A stretch of 5,361 nucleotides of DNA from assembly GCA_003696125.1 (NCBI GenBank), contig RFHZ01000205.1, forward strand, positions 1 to 5,361, written 5' to 3'. The translations under genes and the position numbers were made by a program. How positions within the stretch are numbered: the stretch's first letter is position 1; every line of letters starts with the position of its first letter. Shown here piece by piece: positions 1 to 5,361 of this stretch. Below the pieces are notes generated by a model, which saw only the letters and a program-made list of their open reading frames with translations, made no database searches and was not told the DNA's origin. Source of the stretch: Nitrospinota bacterium. Its GTDB lineage: Bacteria > Tectomicrobia > Entotheonellia > J063.

Positions 1-240
1 CCCTTGACAGCATCCATAATATCGAATGTTCCTGACAAAGACAAGAGGGGCGTATCTACAAGTTAGGGACGAGGTCCTCACCGGAAGATCTGCGGGAGGT
101 AATCCGGGCCTATCAAACCACCTGTGCCACAGTGATTCACCATAGGAGTTACGCAGTTGACTGCTTACCTCCCTAACTGTTATTGCCTTCTATCCGAGTA
201 CCAGTGAGGAGACACATCCTTCACCAGAAGGTCGTGGAGG
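1..240. other. Leader region without a recognisable intact gene
   Basis: No frame here gives a protein I recognise. On the + strand one frame is open from 36 to 179 (about 47 codons, no ATG). It continues the frame that enters at the left edge and is interrupted only by a TGA at 33-35, so it could be the tail of a decayed gene. On the - strand an ATG at 17-15 opens a frame that leaves the window after six codons, with AGGAA about 11 bases upstream. That could be a gene start on the other strand, but too little is visible. GC and third-position GC are lower than in the operon downstream. I see no tRNA, rRNA or CRISPR structure. The region probably belongs to mobile-element debris, as the transposase-like start at 241 suggests. 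Confidence 0.3.
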
Positions 241-422
241 ATGAATCCCCCCAAATGTGATGACGTGGACTCCATCCACTTTTTGATCGCCATTACCACG
301 CTGAAGCGGTGACCAGAGAGATCACAGATTGGGCACTGGATGTCGTGGGAGATTTGATAGTCTCGTTTATGTCGCTCAAAGGCTTTCTCAACGGCATATT
401 GAAAGCAAAGACAAGGGGATAC
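180..422 (-). other. Unidentified open frame, 80 codons between stops
   Basis: This - strand frame is bounded by a stop at 425-423 and a TAA at 182-180, and is open for 80 codons. The first ATG is at 293-291 and would give only 37 residues. The translation does not look random: it has a CPIC motif near codons 30-33, a charged stretch before it and an aromatic-rich end (HWYSDRR). It could be the tail of a decayed zinc-ribbon-containing gene. I do not recognise the protein. It overlaps the transposase-like reading on the + strand at 241-312, so at most one of the two is likely to be a true coding remnant. Confidence 0.15.
241..312 (+). pseudogene. Remnant of transposase N-terminus (IS701-like)
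   Basis: The frame gives 23 residues beginning MNPPKCDDVDSIHFLIA and then stops at TGA 310-312. From memory, this start closely resembles the first residues of a transposase group annotated as IS701 family, which typically begin M-N-(A/P)-P-K-C and reach F-L-I-A near residue 17, followed by a T-E-A-A-R block. Complete members are several hundred residues long, so only the first ~5% is present. After the FLIA block, another + frame reads AEAVTR (303-320), which might be the family's TEAAR block after a small deletion and frameshift. A GGAGG lies directly against the ATG. No catalytic DDE residues are present and I found no matching terminal inverted repeats. The identification rests on recalled family sequence, not on a search. 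Confidence 0.4.
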
Positions 423-424
423 TC

Positions 425-731
425 ATGCAAAAATTTTCGCTGGCAGCCTCATCCTGCTCCTCGTTACCCTCGGCTGGGTAATGGGTAGTGCTGGAGAACA
501 GATCCCAGTGCCCCGCGGGGAACTGCGGATCGTGGATAATCACCATCTGAACTGGACCTATATTGTATGGAACGGCACATCCACAATCAGGCCTACTTTC
601 TCTTCCTGTATAACCCCATTCAGCTCTATGCCGTGAACAAAACGGTGAAATTTATCCCCTATGTCAACAGGTTTGATCTCACTGAGATCTCGGTGACCGA
701 TCAGCACTGGTCGGTGCGGAAAAGCCCATAA
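425..731 (+). pseudogene. Broken periplasmic substrate-binding protein gene (ABC transporter, SBP family 5)
   Basis: Two pieces of one gene type are seen in different frames. Piece 1 starts at ATG 425, preceded by AAGGGG at 413-418. Its own frame stops at 479-481. If one A is added to the A-run at 429-433, the frame becomes MQKIFAG, then a hydrophobic signal-peptide core (SLILLLVTLGWVMG) and a mature start (VPRGELRIVDNHHLNW, 508-555). That matches the usual beginning of oligopeptide/dipeptide-binding proteins. Piece 2 is read in another frame from about 540-567 to TAA 729-731. It contains QAYFLFLYNPIQLYAVNK and a FIPYVNRFDLTEISV end, typical of the C-terminal lobe of the same family. Family members are about 500-600 residues; only about 100 codons remain, so the central binding lobes are gone. 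The junction lies near 553-567. Its stop is 10 bases before the kinase ATG, so the intact ancestor was probably the first gene of this operon and may have presented ligand to the kinase or to a transporter. The family call is from recognition of the sequence pattern. Confidence 0.6.
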
Positions 732-734
732 GGA
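730..734 (+). promoter_or_regulatory. Ribosome binding site of the sensor kinase
   Basis: AAGGA lies 7 bases before the ATG at 742 and overlaps the TAA stop (729-731) of the broken binding-protein gene. This supports the 742 start and suggests that kinase translation was once coupled to the upstream gene. Confidence 0.55.
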
Positions 735-741
735 CTGACGG

Positions 742-3642
742 ATGAGAAAAAACCGGTGGACCTTCTTCCAGAACCGGAGCCTGCAGGCCAAGATGCTGGT
801 CATCATCCTGCCCCTGGTCATCGTGCCCATGCTGATCCTGGCCGCGGTAGGATTCGTCACCTCCAGCCGGGAAGCGGCCAAGACGAGTCTCCGCTACCTC
901 AAGCAGCGGGAGAACGATCTCCGCACCATTGCCGAAACCCCTTCCATCCCCAACTACTTCATCAACACCGCCTATGGTCTGGTCGAAGAGGCGGAGGTCT
1001 ACCGGCAGGAATTGGAAAACGCCCTGGAGCGCTTTGCCGATCGCAGCAACAGCATCGAGCTTGTCTATGCACAGGTGCGCTACGTGGACCAGCAGGGCCA
1101 GGAGATCGCCAAGGTGGTCAGGGGCCAGATCGGTACCGAGTACGGACAGGTCGCCGAGTCCCCCTTCTTTGCTGCGGTCCAACGCCTGGGACCCGACGAG
1201 GTGTACCTGTCCCCCCTCGGACCGCAGATGACCTACGCGATGCCGGTGTTCCATCCGGATCGGGGAACGTTTCAAGGCGCGGTGGTGCTCGACTTTGTCT
1301 ATCCGCTGCACGACTTCCGGCACACCACCATCGTGATCGGCCGCACCTTCCTGATTATCACGGTCCTCAGCCTGGGAATTGCCCTCTTCGTGACCATCAA
1401 CCGGGTACAACGCCTGACCGATCCGATCCGTCGTCTGGCCGAGGCAGCGAACCTGATCGCTACGGGACAGCGTGCGGTCCAGGTTGAGATTCACACGCAA
1501 GACGAGATCGGACGCCTGGCCCATGCCTTTAATGCGATGGCCACCAGTCTCGAACAGAACGAAGCGGCCCTCCGGCGGAAGATCGTGGAGACCAGAACCC
1601 TCTACGAAATTGGCCAGGAGATCATTGCCCAGGTTGACCTCGAACCGACGCTCCACCTGATTGTCGAGCAGGCCCATGCCCTCTTACAGGTCGAGGGCAG
1701 CCTGCTGGCACTGCGCCAGGAGGGGAGTGATACCTACCTGATCCAGGCCCACAGCGGCACCATCCCTGCCTCGCTGGCCAGACTCCAGATCCGACCAGGG
1801 GAAGGGCTCGGGGGACAGGTGATCCTGACCGGAAAGCCGATCATGGTCGGGGATTACCTGACCGAATATGGTGATAGCCCCTTTTTCTCCATCGTCCAGG
1901 AAGCAGGGTTTCGCTCGGCACTCGCCGTGCCGCTGAAAGCGCATGACAGCGTGATCGGGATTCTCTATGTCGCCAGCCAGATACCGCACAAGTTCCAGGC
2001 AGAGGACCAGGAGCTGCTGAACGCCCTGGCCGATCAGGCAGCGATCGCGATCGAGAATGCCCAGCTCTACCAGCAGGTCAGGAAACATGCCGCGGAACTC
2101 GAAGCCAAGGTGCGAGAACGAACGCAGGAACTGGAAGAGGTCAACCGCCGGCTCGCCGTCACCTCGCAGCACAAATCGGAGTTCCTGGCCAACATGTCGC
2201 ATGAGCTGCGCACACCCATGAACGCTATCATCGGTTTTACCCGCCTGGTGATGCGCCGCGCAAAGGATGTCCTCCCCCAACGGCAATACGAAAACCTGGA
2301 AAAGATCCTGCTCAGTGCCGAGCATCTCCTGCAGTTGATCAACGACATCCTGGACCTCTCCAAGATCGAGGCCGGCCGGATGGAAGTCCAGCCGGCCAGT
2401 TTTGCCCTGGACGCCCTGATCGAGGAGTGCCTGCGCACGGTGGAGCCGATGCGCCGGAGCGAACGGATTCAGCTGGTAAAATCGCTCGAGGCTGCGCTTC
2501 CACCGCTCTTTACCGACCAGGCAAAACTCAAACAGATCCTGATGAACCTCCTGAGCAATGCGGTGAAATTTACCGAAGACGGGTGCATTACCGTCACCGC
2601 TCACCCGCACGGAGGAGACCTGGTGATCGCTGTTGCCGACACCGGTATCGGTATCCCTGCTGATAAGCTGGAGGTGATCTTTGAGGAATTCCGGCAGGTG
2701 GATAGCAGCACCACCCGAAAGTATGGGGGTACCGGACTCGGCCTCTCCATCAGCCGTCGCCTCGCCCAACTCCTCGGGGGCAACATCACGGTGCAGAGCA
2801 CAGTGGGATCCGGTTCGACCTTTACCGTCACCCTCCCTCTCCACTACGGCACCATCCAACCGGTCATGCCGGCACCTCCTCCAGACAGGTTGACCACTCT
2901 GCCGGAGGCTGGCCGGGTGGTGCTGGTGATCGACGATGACCCGGACGTGATCTACCTGCTCCAGGAGAATCTCGCCGAAGCCGGATACCGCGTGGTCGGC
3001 ATCACCAACGGTGAAGAGGGCCTGCAGAAGGCCCGTGAACTCAGGCCGTTTGCCATTATCCTCGACCTCCTCATGCCCCAGAAGGATGGCTGGCAGATTC
3101 TGCACGAACTCAAGGCCGATGAGGTCACCAGACCTATCCCTATCATTGTGCTCTCCATCATCGATAACCGGGAGCTGGGCTACCGGTTGGGCGCGGCAGA
3201 TTATCTGCTTAAACCGTTTGACCGGGAAGCCATCCTGGCGGCACTGGCCCGTCTTGCCCCGCAGCCAGGACACCTCTTGCTCGTGGATGACGACCCGCAG
3301 CTCCTGGACCTGGTTCGTCAACTCCTCGAGGGGACGCCGTATGCCATCGAGACGGCCAGGGATGGAGAGGAGGCCCTGGAAGCGATCACCCGGCACACAC
3401 CTGCTGTGATCCTGCTCGATCTCCTCATGCCCCGCATGGACGGGTTTGCCGTGATCGAATATCTGCAGCAGGACCCTCGCTATCGCGAGATCCCGGTCAT
3501 CGTGCTCACCGCCAAGGTGCTCACGGACGCGGAAAAGCACCTGCTCCAGCAGCGTGTCCAGACCATCATCCAGAAAAACGGCCTGCATCGGCAGACCCTT
3601 CTCCAGGAACTCCAGCGCGTATTGCAATCGTATCAGAGGTAA
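742..3642 (+). CDS. Membrane hybrid sensor histidine kinase with two C-terminal receivers
   Basis: The protein senses a signal, autophosphorylates on His and passes phosphate to Asp on receivers. Domains in order: TM1 at ~17-40; a ~155-residue periplasmic region with Cache-like features (YVDQQGQEIAKV at ~114-125, SPFFAAVQ at ~140-147, a final GAVVLDF strand); TM2 at ~196-219; HAMP at ~217-270; GAF at ~300-440; coiled coil at ~440-478; HisKA with the H-box SHELRTP (His487); HATPase with an N-box (Asn602, Asn606), a G1 box DTGIGI (Asp633) and a G2 box GGTGLGLSI (662-670). Receiver 1 has the acidic pocket IDDD at 730-733, phospho-Asp775, Ser805 and Lys824. Receiver 2 has VDDD at 848-851, phospho-Asp893, Thr923 and a diverged QKNG where KP is usual (Lys945). 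All catalytic motifs look intact. No HPt domain is present. The start at 742 is supported by an AAGGA site and a basic N-terminus followed directly by TM1. It ends 4 bases before the next gene. The ligand cannot be named. The GAF domain shows no cysteine, so a cysteine-linked bilin is unlikely. Confidence 0.96.
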   Translation: MRKNRWTFFQNRSLQAKMLVIILPLVIVPMLILAAVGFVTSSREAAKTSLRYLKQRENDLRTIAETPSIPNYFINTAYGLVEEAEVYRQELENALERFADRSNSIELVYAQVRYVDQQGQEIAKVVRGQIGTEYGQVAESPFFAAVQRLGPDEVYLSPLGPQMTYAMPVFHPDRGTFQGAVVLDFVYPLHDFRHTTIVIGRTFLIITVLSLGIALFVTINRVQRLTDPIRRLAEAANLIATGQRAVQVEIHTQDEIGRLAHAFNAMATSLEQNEAALRRKIVETRTLYEIGQEIIAQVDLEPTLHLIVEQAHALLQVEGSLLALRQEGSDTYLIQAHSGTIPASLARLQIRPGEGLGGQVILTGKPIMVGDYLTEYGDSPFFSIVQEAGFRSALAVPLKAHDSVIGILYVASQIPHKFQAEDQELLNALADQAAIAIENAQLYQQVRKHAAELEAKVRERTQELEEVNRRLAVTSQHKSEFLANMSHELRTPMNAIIGFTRLVMRRAKDVLPQRQYENLEKILLSAEHLLQLINDILDLSKIEAGRMEVQPASFALDALIEECLRTVEPMRRSERIQLVKSLEAALPPLFTDQAKLKQILMNLLSNAVKFTEDGCITVTAHPHGGDLVIAVADTGIGIPADKLEVIFEEFRQVDSSTTRKYGGTGLGLSISRRLAQLLGGNITVQSTVGSGSTFTVTLPLHYGTIQPVMPAPPPDRLTTLPEAGRVVLVIDDDPDVIYLLQENLAEAGYRVVGITNGEEGLQKARELRPFAIILDLLMPQKDGWQILHELKADEVTRPIPIIVLSIIDNRELGYRLGAADYLLKPFDREAILAALARLAPQPGHLLLVDDDPQLLDLVRQLLEGTPYAIETARDGEEALEAITRHTPAVILLDLLMPRMDGFAVIEYLQQDPRYREIPVIVLTAKVLTDAEKHLLQQRVQTIIQKNGLHRQTLLQELQRVLQSYQR
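3635..3640 (+). promoter_or_regulatory. Ribosome binding site deciding the receiver start
   Basis: AGAGGT lies 6 bases before ATG 3647 and inside the last codons of the kinase. An upstream in-frame ATG at 3554 would add 31 residues wholly overlapping the kinase and without domain sense. The 3647 start instead gives MKKILIVED, the normal first strand of a receiver. Confidence 0.75.
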
Positions 3643-3646
3643 GAGC

Positions 3647-4021
3647 ATGAAAAAGATCTTGATTGTGGAAGACGTCGCCTTCAATCTCGATCTGCTTGTG
3701 CAGCTCTTAGAGGACGAGTACGAGATTGTGACAGCCATGGATGGCGCGGTGGCCATTGCCCTTGCCGAGCAGGAGCGGCCCGATCTCATTCTCATGGACC
3801 TCTCCCTGCCCGTGATCGATGGGTGGGAAGCGACACGGCAGATCAAAGCCAACGGGCAACTCCAATCGATTCCGATCATTGCCCTCTCCGCCCATGCCAT
3901 GGTCGGAGACGAGGAGAGGGCGCGGGCGTGTGGCTGCGATGACTATCTGAGCAAACCGCTCAACGAAGACCACCTCTTTCAGAAAATTCACCACCTGCTG
4001 GGAGAAGACCCGGAAGGCTAA
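3647..4021 (+). CDS. Single-domain response regulator (CheY/DivK-like receiver)
   Basis: This 124-residue protein is a receiver domain only, with no DNA-binding or enzymatic output. The visible receiver residues are the acidic pair Glu8-Asp9, phospho-acceptor Asp51 in LILMDLSLP, Ser81 in the ALSAHAM strand, and Lys103 in YLSKP. The length equals a bare receiver fold plus a short DPEG tail. Such proteins act either by binding a partner when phosphorylated or as a phosphate shuttle or sink in a relay. It starts 4 bases after the kinase stop and ends 15 bases before the cyclase gene, so it is almost certainly co-expressed with both and is a natural target of His487. The SAHAM-to-SKP region resembles the receivers fused to hybrid kinases, so it may have arisen by splitting from one. 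The partner it controls cannot be deduced here. Confidence 0.93.
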   Translation: MKKILIVEDVAFNLDLLVQLLEDEYEIVTAMDGAVAIALAEQERPDLILMDLSLPVIDGWEATRQIKANGQLQSIPIIALSAHAMVGDEERARACGCDDYLSKPLNEDHLFQKIHHLLGEDPEG

Positions 4022-4023
4022 GC

Positions 4024-4029
4024 AGAGGA
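4024..4029 (+). promoter_or_regulatory. Ribosome binding site of the receiver-cyclase gene
   Basis: AGAGGA lies 7 bases before ATG 4037. It supports this start, which places the receiver's first strand (KILIVDDE) at residues 6-13. Confidence 0.6.
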
Positions 4030-4036
4030 AAAATCG

Positions 4037-5104
4037 ATGGAAAAGCGATCAAAGATCCTGATCGTCGATGATGAACCGTTCAACGTCGATTATCTGGAGC
4101 AGGAACTGGAAGATCTCGGGTATGAGACGGCCAGCGCCACCAATGGAGAGGAGGCCCTGGAGAAGGTCGCATCTGAAGCGCCTGATCTGATTCTCCTGGA
4201 TGTGATGATGCCGATCATGGACGGGTTTACGACTTGTCGTATGCTGAAGGAGAATGAGGAGACTCGACTCATTCCGATTGTGATCATGACCGCCCTGGAT
4301 GCCACCGAGGATCGGATCAAGGGAATCGAAGCCGGGGCAGACGATTTTCTCACCAAACCGGTGAACGAGCGGGAGCTCATCGCGCGGATTCAGACGGCCT
4401 TAAAGCTCAAACATACTGTGGATCGTAAGCTTCATGAACTGCGGCGGATCAAAGACCATTTTGCCAAGTTTGTGCCCGAGGCGGTCAAACGGCTGGTCAC
4501 CGCCAACCCTGAAGCCCCAGAGTTAGCCAAGCGCGAGCAGGATGTCTCGGTCCTCTTCCTGGATATCAGCGGGTATACGCGCCTGAGCGAGCAACTGGCA
4601 CCCGAGGCACTCAACACGCTGGTCGAACGCTACTTCTCCACCTTTCTCGATCATATTCATGCCGCGCAGGGCGATATCAACGAGACGGCCGGTGACGGCT
4701 TTATGGCCATCTTTTCCGATCCGGCTCCCCGGGTGCATGCCATCAGGACGGTAGACACTGCTCTCCAACTCCTCACCGCTACCGCGCTCCTGAATAAGGA
4801 AAATAGCGGGCAATCGCTGTCCATACATATCGGGATCAATTCGGGTCGTGCCCTGGTCGGTTCCACCCGTTTCGAAGGGCGGCACGGAACCCGCTGGACC
4901 TTTACCGCCAGCGGCCCAGTCACCAATCTGGCTGCCCGCCTGGCCGGTGCCGCAGAAGCGGGTCAGATTCTGGCCGGTCCGGAGACGGTACGACGACTGG
5001 GCGATCGGTATCGTCTCGAGCTCCTCGGTCGTGAACGCCTGAAGAATATGGGTGATCCTGTGGAGATCTATCATATCTGGGGTCTGGCGACAGAGACCCA
5101 CTGA
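4037..5104 (+). CDS. Response regulator with class III adenylate/guanylate cyclase output
   Basis: This 355-residue soluble protein is expected to make cyclic AMP or cyclic GMP under receiver control. Receiver, ~6-122: acidic Asp11-Asp12, phospho-Asp55 in LILLDVMMP, Thr85 and Lys107 in LTKP. A charged helical linker (~123-145) leads into FAKFVPEAVKRLV, the usual handle before this cyclase type. Cyclase domain, ~168-350: first metal Asp176 in LFLDISGYT, second metal Asp220 in TAGDGF, and transition-state residues Asn297 and Arg301 in TNLAARL. The substrate-specificity positions are unusual. Glu216 stands where adenylate cyclases have Lys, as in guanylate cyclases, while Thr290 stands at the partner position, as in many bacterial adenylate cyclases. 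Nucleotide choice is therefore uncertain. Class III cyclases work as dimers, and the receiver probably controls dimer geometry. It is the third intact gene of the operon and the only visible enzymatic output of the kinase. No transmembrane segment is seen. Confidence 0.93.
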   Translation: MEKRSKILIVDDEPFNVDYLEQELEDLGYETASATNGEEALEKVASEAPDLILLDVMMPIMDGFTTCRMLKENEETRLIPIVIMTALDATEDRIKGIEAGADDFLTKPVNERELIARIQTALKLKHTVDRKLHELRRIKDHFAKFVPEAVKRLVTANPEAPELAKREQDVSVLFLDISGYTRLSEQLAPEALNTLVERYFSTFLDHIHAAQGDINETAGDGFMAIFSDPAPRVHAIRTVDTALQLLTATALLNKENSGQSLSIHIGINSGRALVGSTRFEGRHGTRWTFTASGPVTNLAARLAGAAEAGQILAGPETVRRLGDRYRLELLGRERLKNMGDPVEIYHIWGLATETH

Positions 5105-5147
5105 AACCCGCTCATCCCTTTTCGACACGTTTTCAGGACTCTCACAC

Positions 5148-5361
5148 ATGAACCCTCGACTCTTTGTAATCCTGATGCTCGCACTGGCCTTTATGGGTTG
5201 CGCGAGCCCGAACATCGAACCCTTTGCCCAAGCTACCGGGGCACTCCGCCAGGCCATCATTGAGAGTGGGGCGGTGACAGCCGATGCCATGGCGGCTGCG
5301 GCAACAACGGTTCCCAACCAGCCTGGAAACGATGACGCAGAGGAGTTTGTGGCCATCTGGC
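5148..5361 (+). CDS. Putative small lipoprotein, cut by the window edge
   Basis: Seventy-one codons are visible and the frame is open to the right edge. The start reads MNPRLFVILMLALAFMGCASPN: a short basic N-terminus, a hydrophobic core and a lipobox-like FMGC with the lipid-bearing Cys at residue 18. Phe at -3 is less usual than Leu. The Ser at +3 and no Asp at +2 suggest outer-membrane retention if the host is Gram-negative. The mature part is alanine-rich and helical-looking, with an acidic NDDAEE stretch. I do not recognise the family. AGGA at 5135-5138 lies 9 bases before the ATG. The gap to the cyclase is 43 bases without a clear terminator, so it could be the last-added gene of the operon or the first gene of the next unit. 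Confidence 0.7.
   Translation, partial: MNPRLFVILMLALAFMGCASPNIEPFAQATGALRQAIIESGAVTADAMAAAATTVPNQPGNDDAEEFVAIW

Noticed and set aside
4-32. TTGACA at 4-9 as a promoter -35 box
   Set aside because: The only TATAAT-like hexamer (CATAAT, 15-20) is just 5 bases away, and no acceptable -10 box lies at 16-18 bases spacing.
303-539. + frame open from 264 to 539 as a gene
   Set aside because: It overlaps both the transposase-like remnant and the signal-peptide part of the binding-protein remnant in another frame, and its second half is only the out-of-frame reading of that remnant.
679-1677. Long open frame on the - strand opposite the kinase
   Set aside because: It lies antisense to a kinase with clear domains. 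Its translation is rich in D, G, H and Q with no recognisable motif, as expected for a shadow of a GC-rich gene.
1684-3900. 738-codon - strand open frame spanning kinase and receiver
   Set aside because: It runs antisense across two genes with intact catalytic motifs and crosses the gene boundary without domain structure. It is a codon-bias shadow.
5101-5136. CTGAAA/TTTCAG inverted repeat after the cyclase as a terminator
   Set aside because: The stem is only 6 bases, AT-rich, with a 24-base loop and no following T-run, so it is unlikely to terminate transcription.
4523-5356. 277-codon - strand open frame over the cyclase end and lipoprotein
   Set aside because: It is antisense to the cyclase catalytic motifs and shows no recognisable domain.

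Overview
The window is a bacterial two-component signalling operon on the + strand, preceded by about 730 bases of gene wreckage. Layout: (1) 1-424 holds no convincing intact gene. It has lower GC and includes a short open frame that I read as the decayed first codons of an IS701-like transposase. (2) 425-731 is a broken periplasmic solute-binding protein gene of the oligopeptide-binding type (SBP family 5). The signal-peptide end and the last ~55 codons remain, while the middle (several hundred codons) is missing. (3) 742-3642 is a 966-residue membrane hybrid sensor histidine kinase. (4) 3647-4021 is a stand-alone receiver. (5) 4037-5104 is a receiver joined to a class III nucleotide cyclase. 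(6) From 5148 a small lipoprotein-like gene starts and runs off the right edge.

The spacings are short (10, 4, 15 and 43 bases), all genes lie on one strand, and I see no convincing terminator between them. I therefore infer one transcription unit. The likely scheme is as follows. A periplasmic Cache-type sensor domain and a cytoplasmic GAF domain control the kinase. Phosphate moves to the kinase's own two receivers and to the two downstream response regulators. One of these would set cyclic nucleotide synthesis. No HPt domain is visible, so how phosphate is shared among four receivers is open. The damaged binding protein just upstream suggests that the system once had a ligand-delivery partner, or was next to a transporter gene, and has lost it.

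Organism: codons in the intact genes favour G or C in the third position, and Shine-Dalgarno sites are of the AGAGG/AAGGA type. A lipoprotein signal and a two-membrane-segment sensor are present. This fits a moderately GC-rich, probably Gram-negative environmental bacterium. I cannot assign a phylum from the sequence alone.

The main points for a second look are the internally deleted binding-protein gene, the mixed substrate-specificity residues of the cyclase (Glu216 where adenylate cyclases have Lys, Thr290 at the partner position), and the four-receiver architecture without an HPt.
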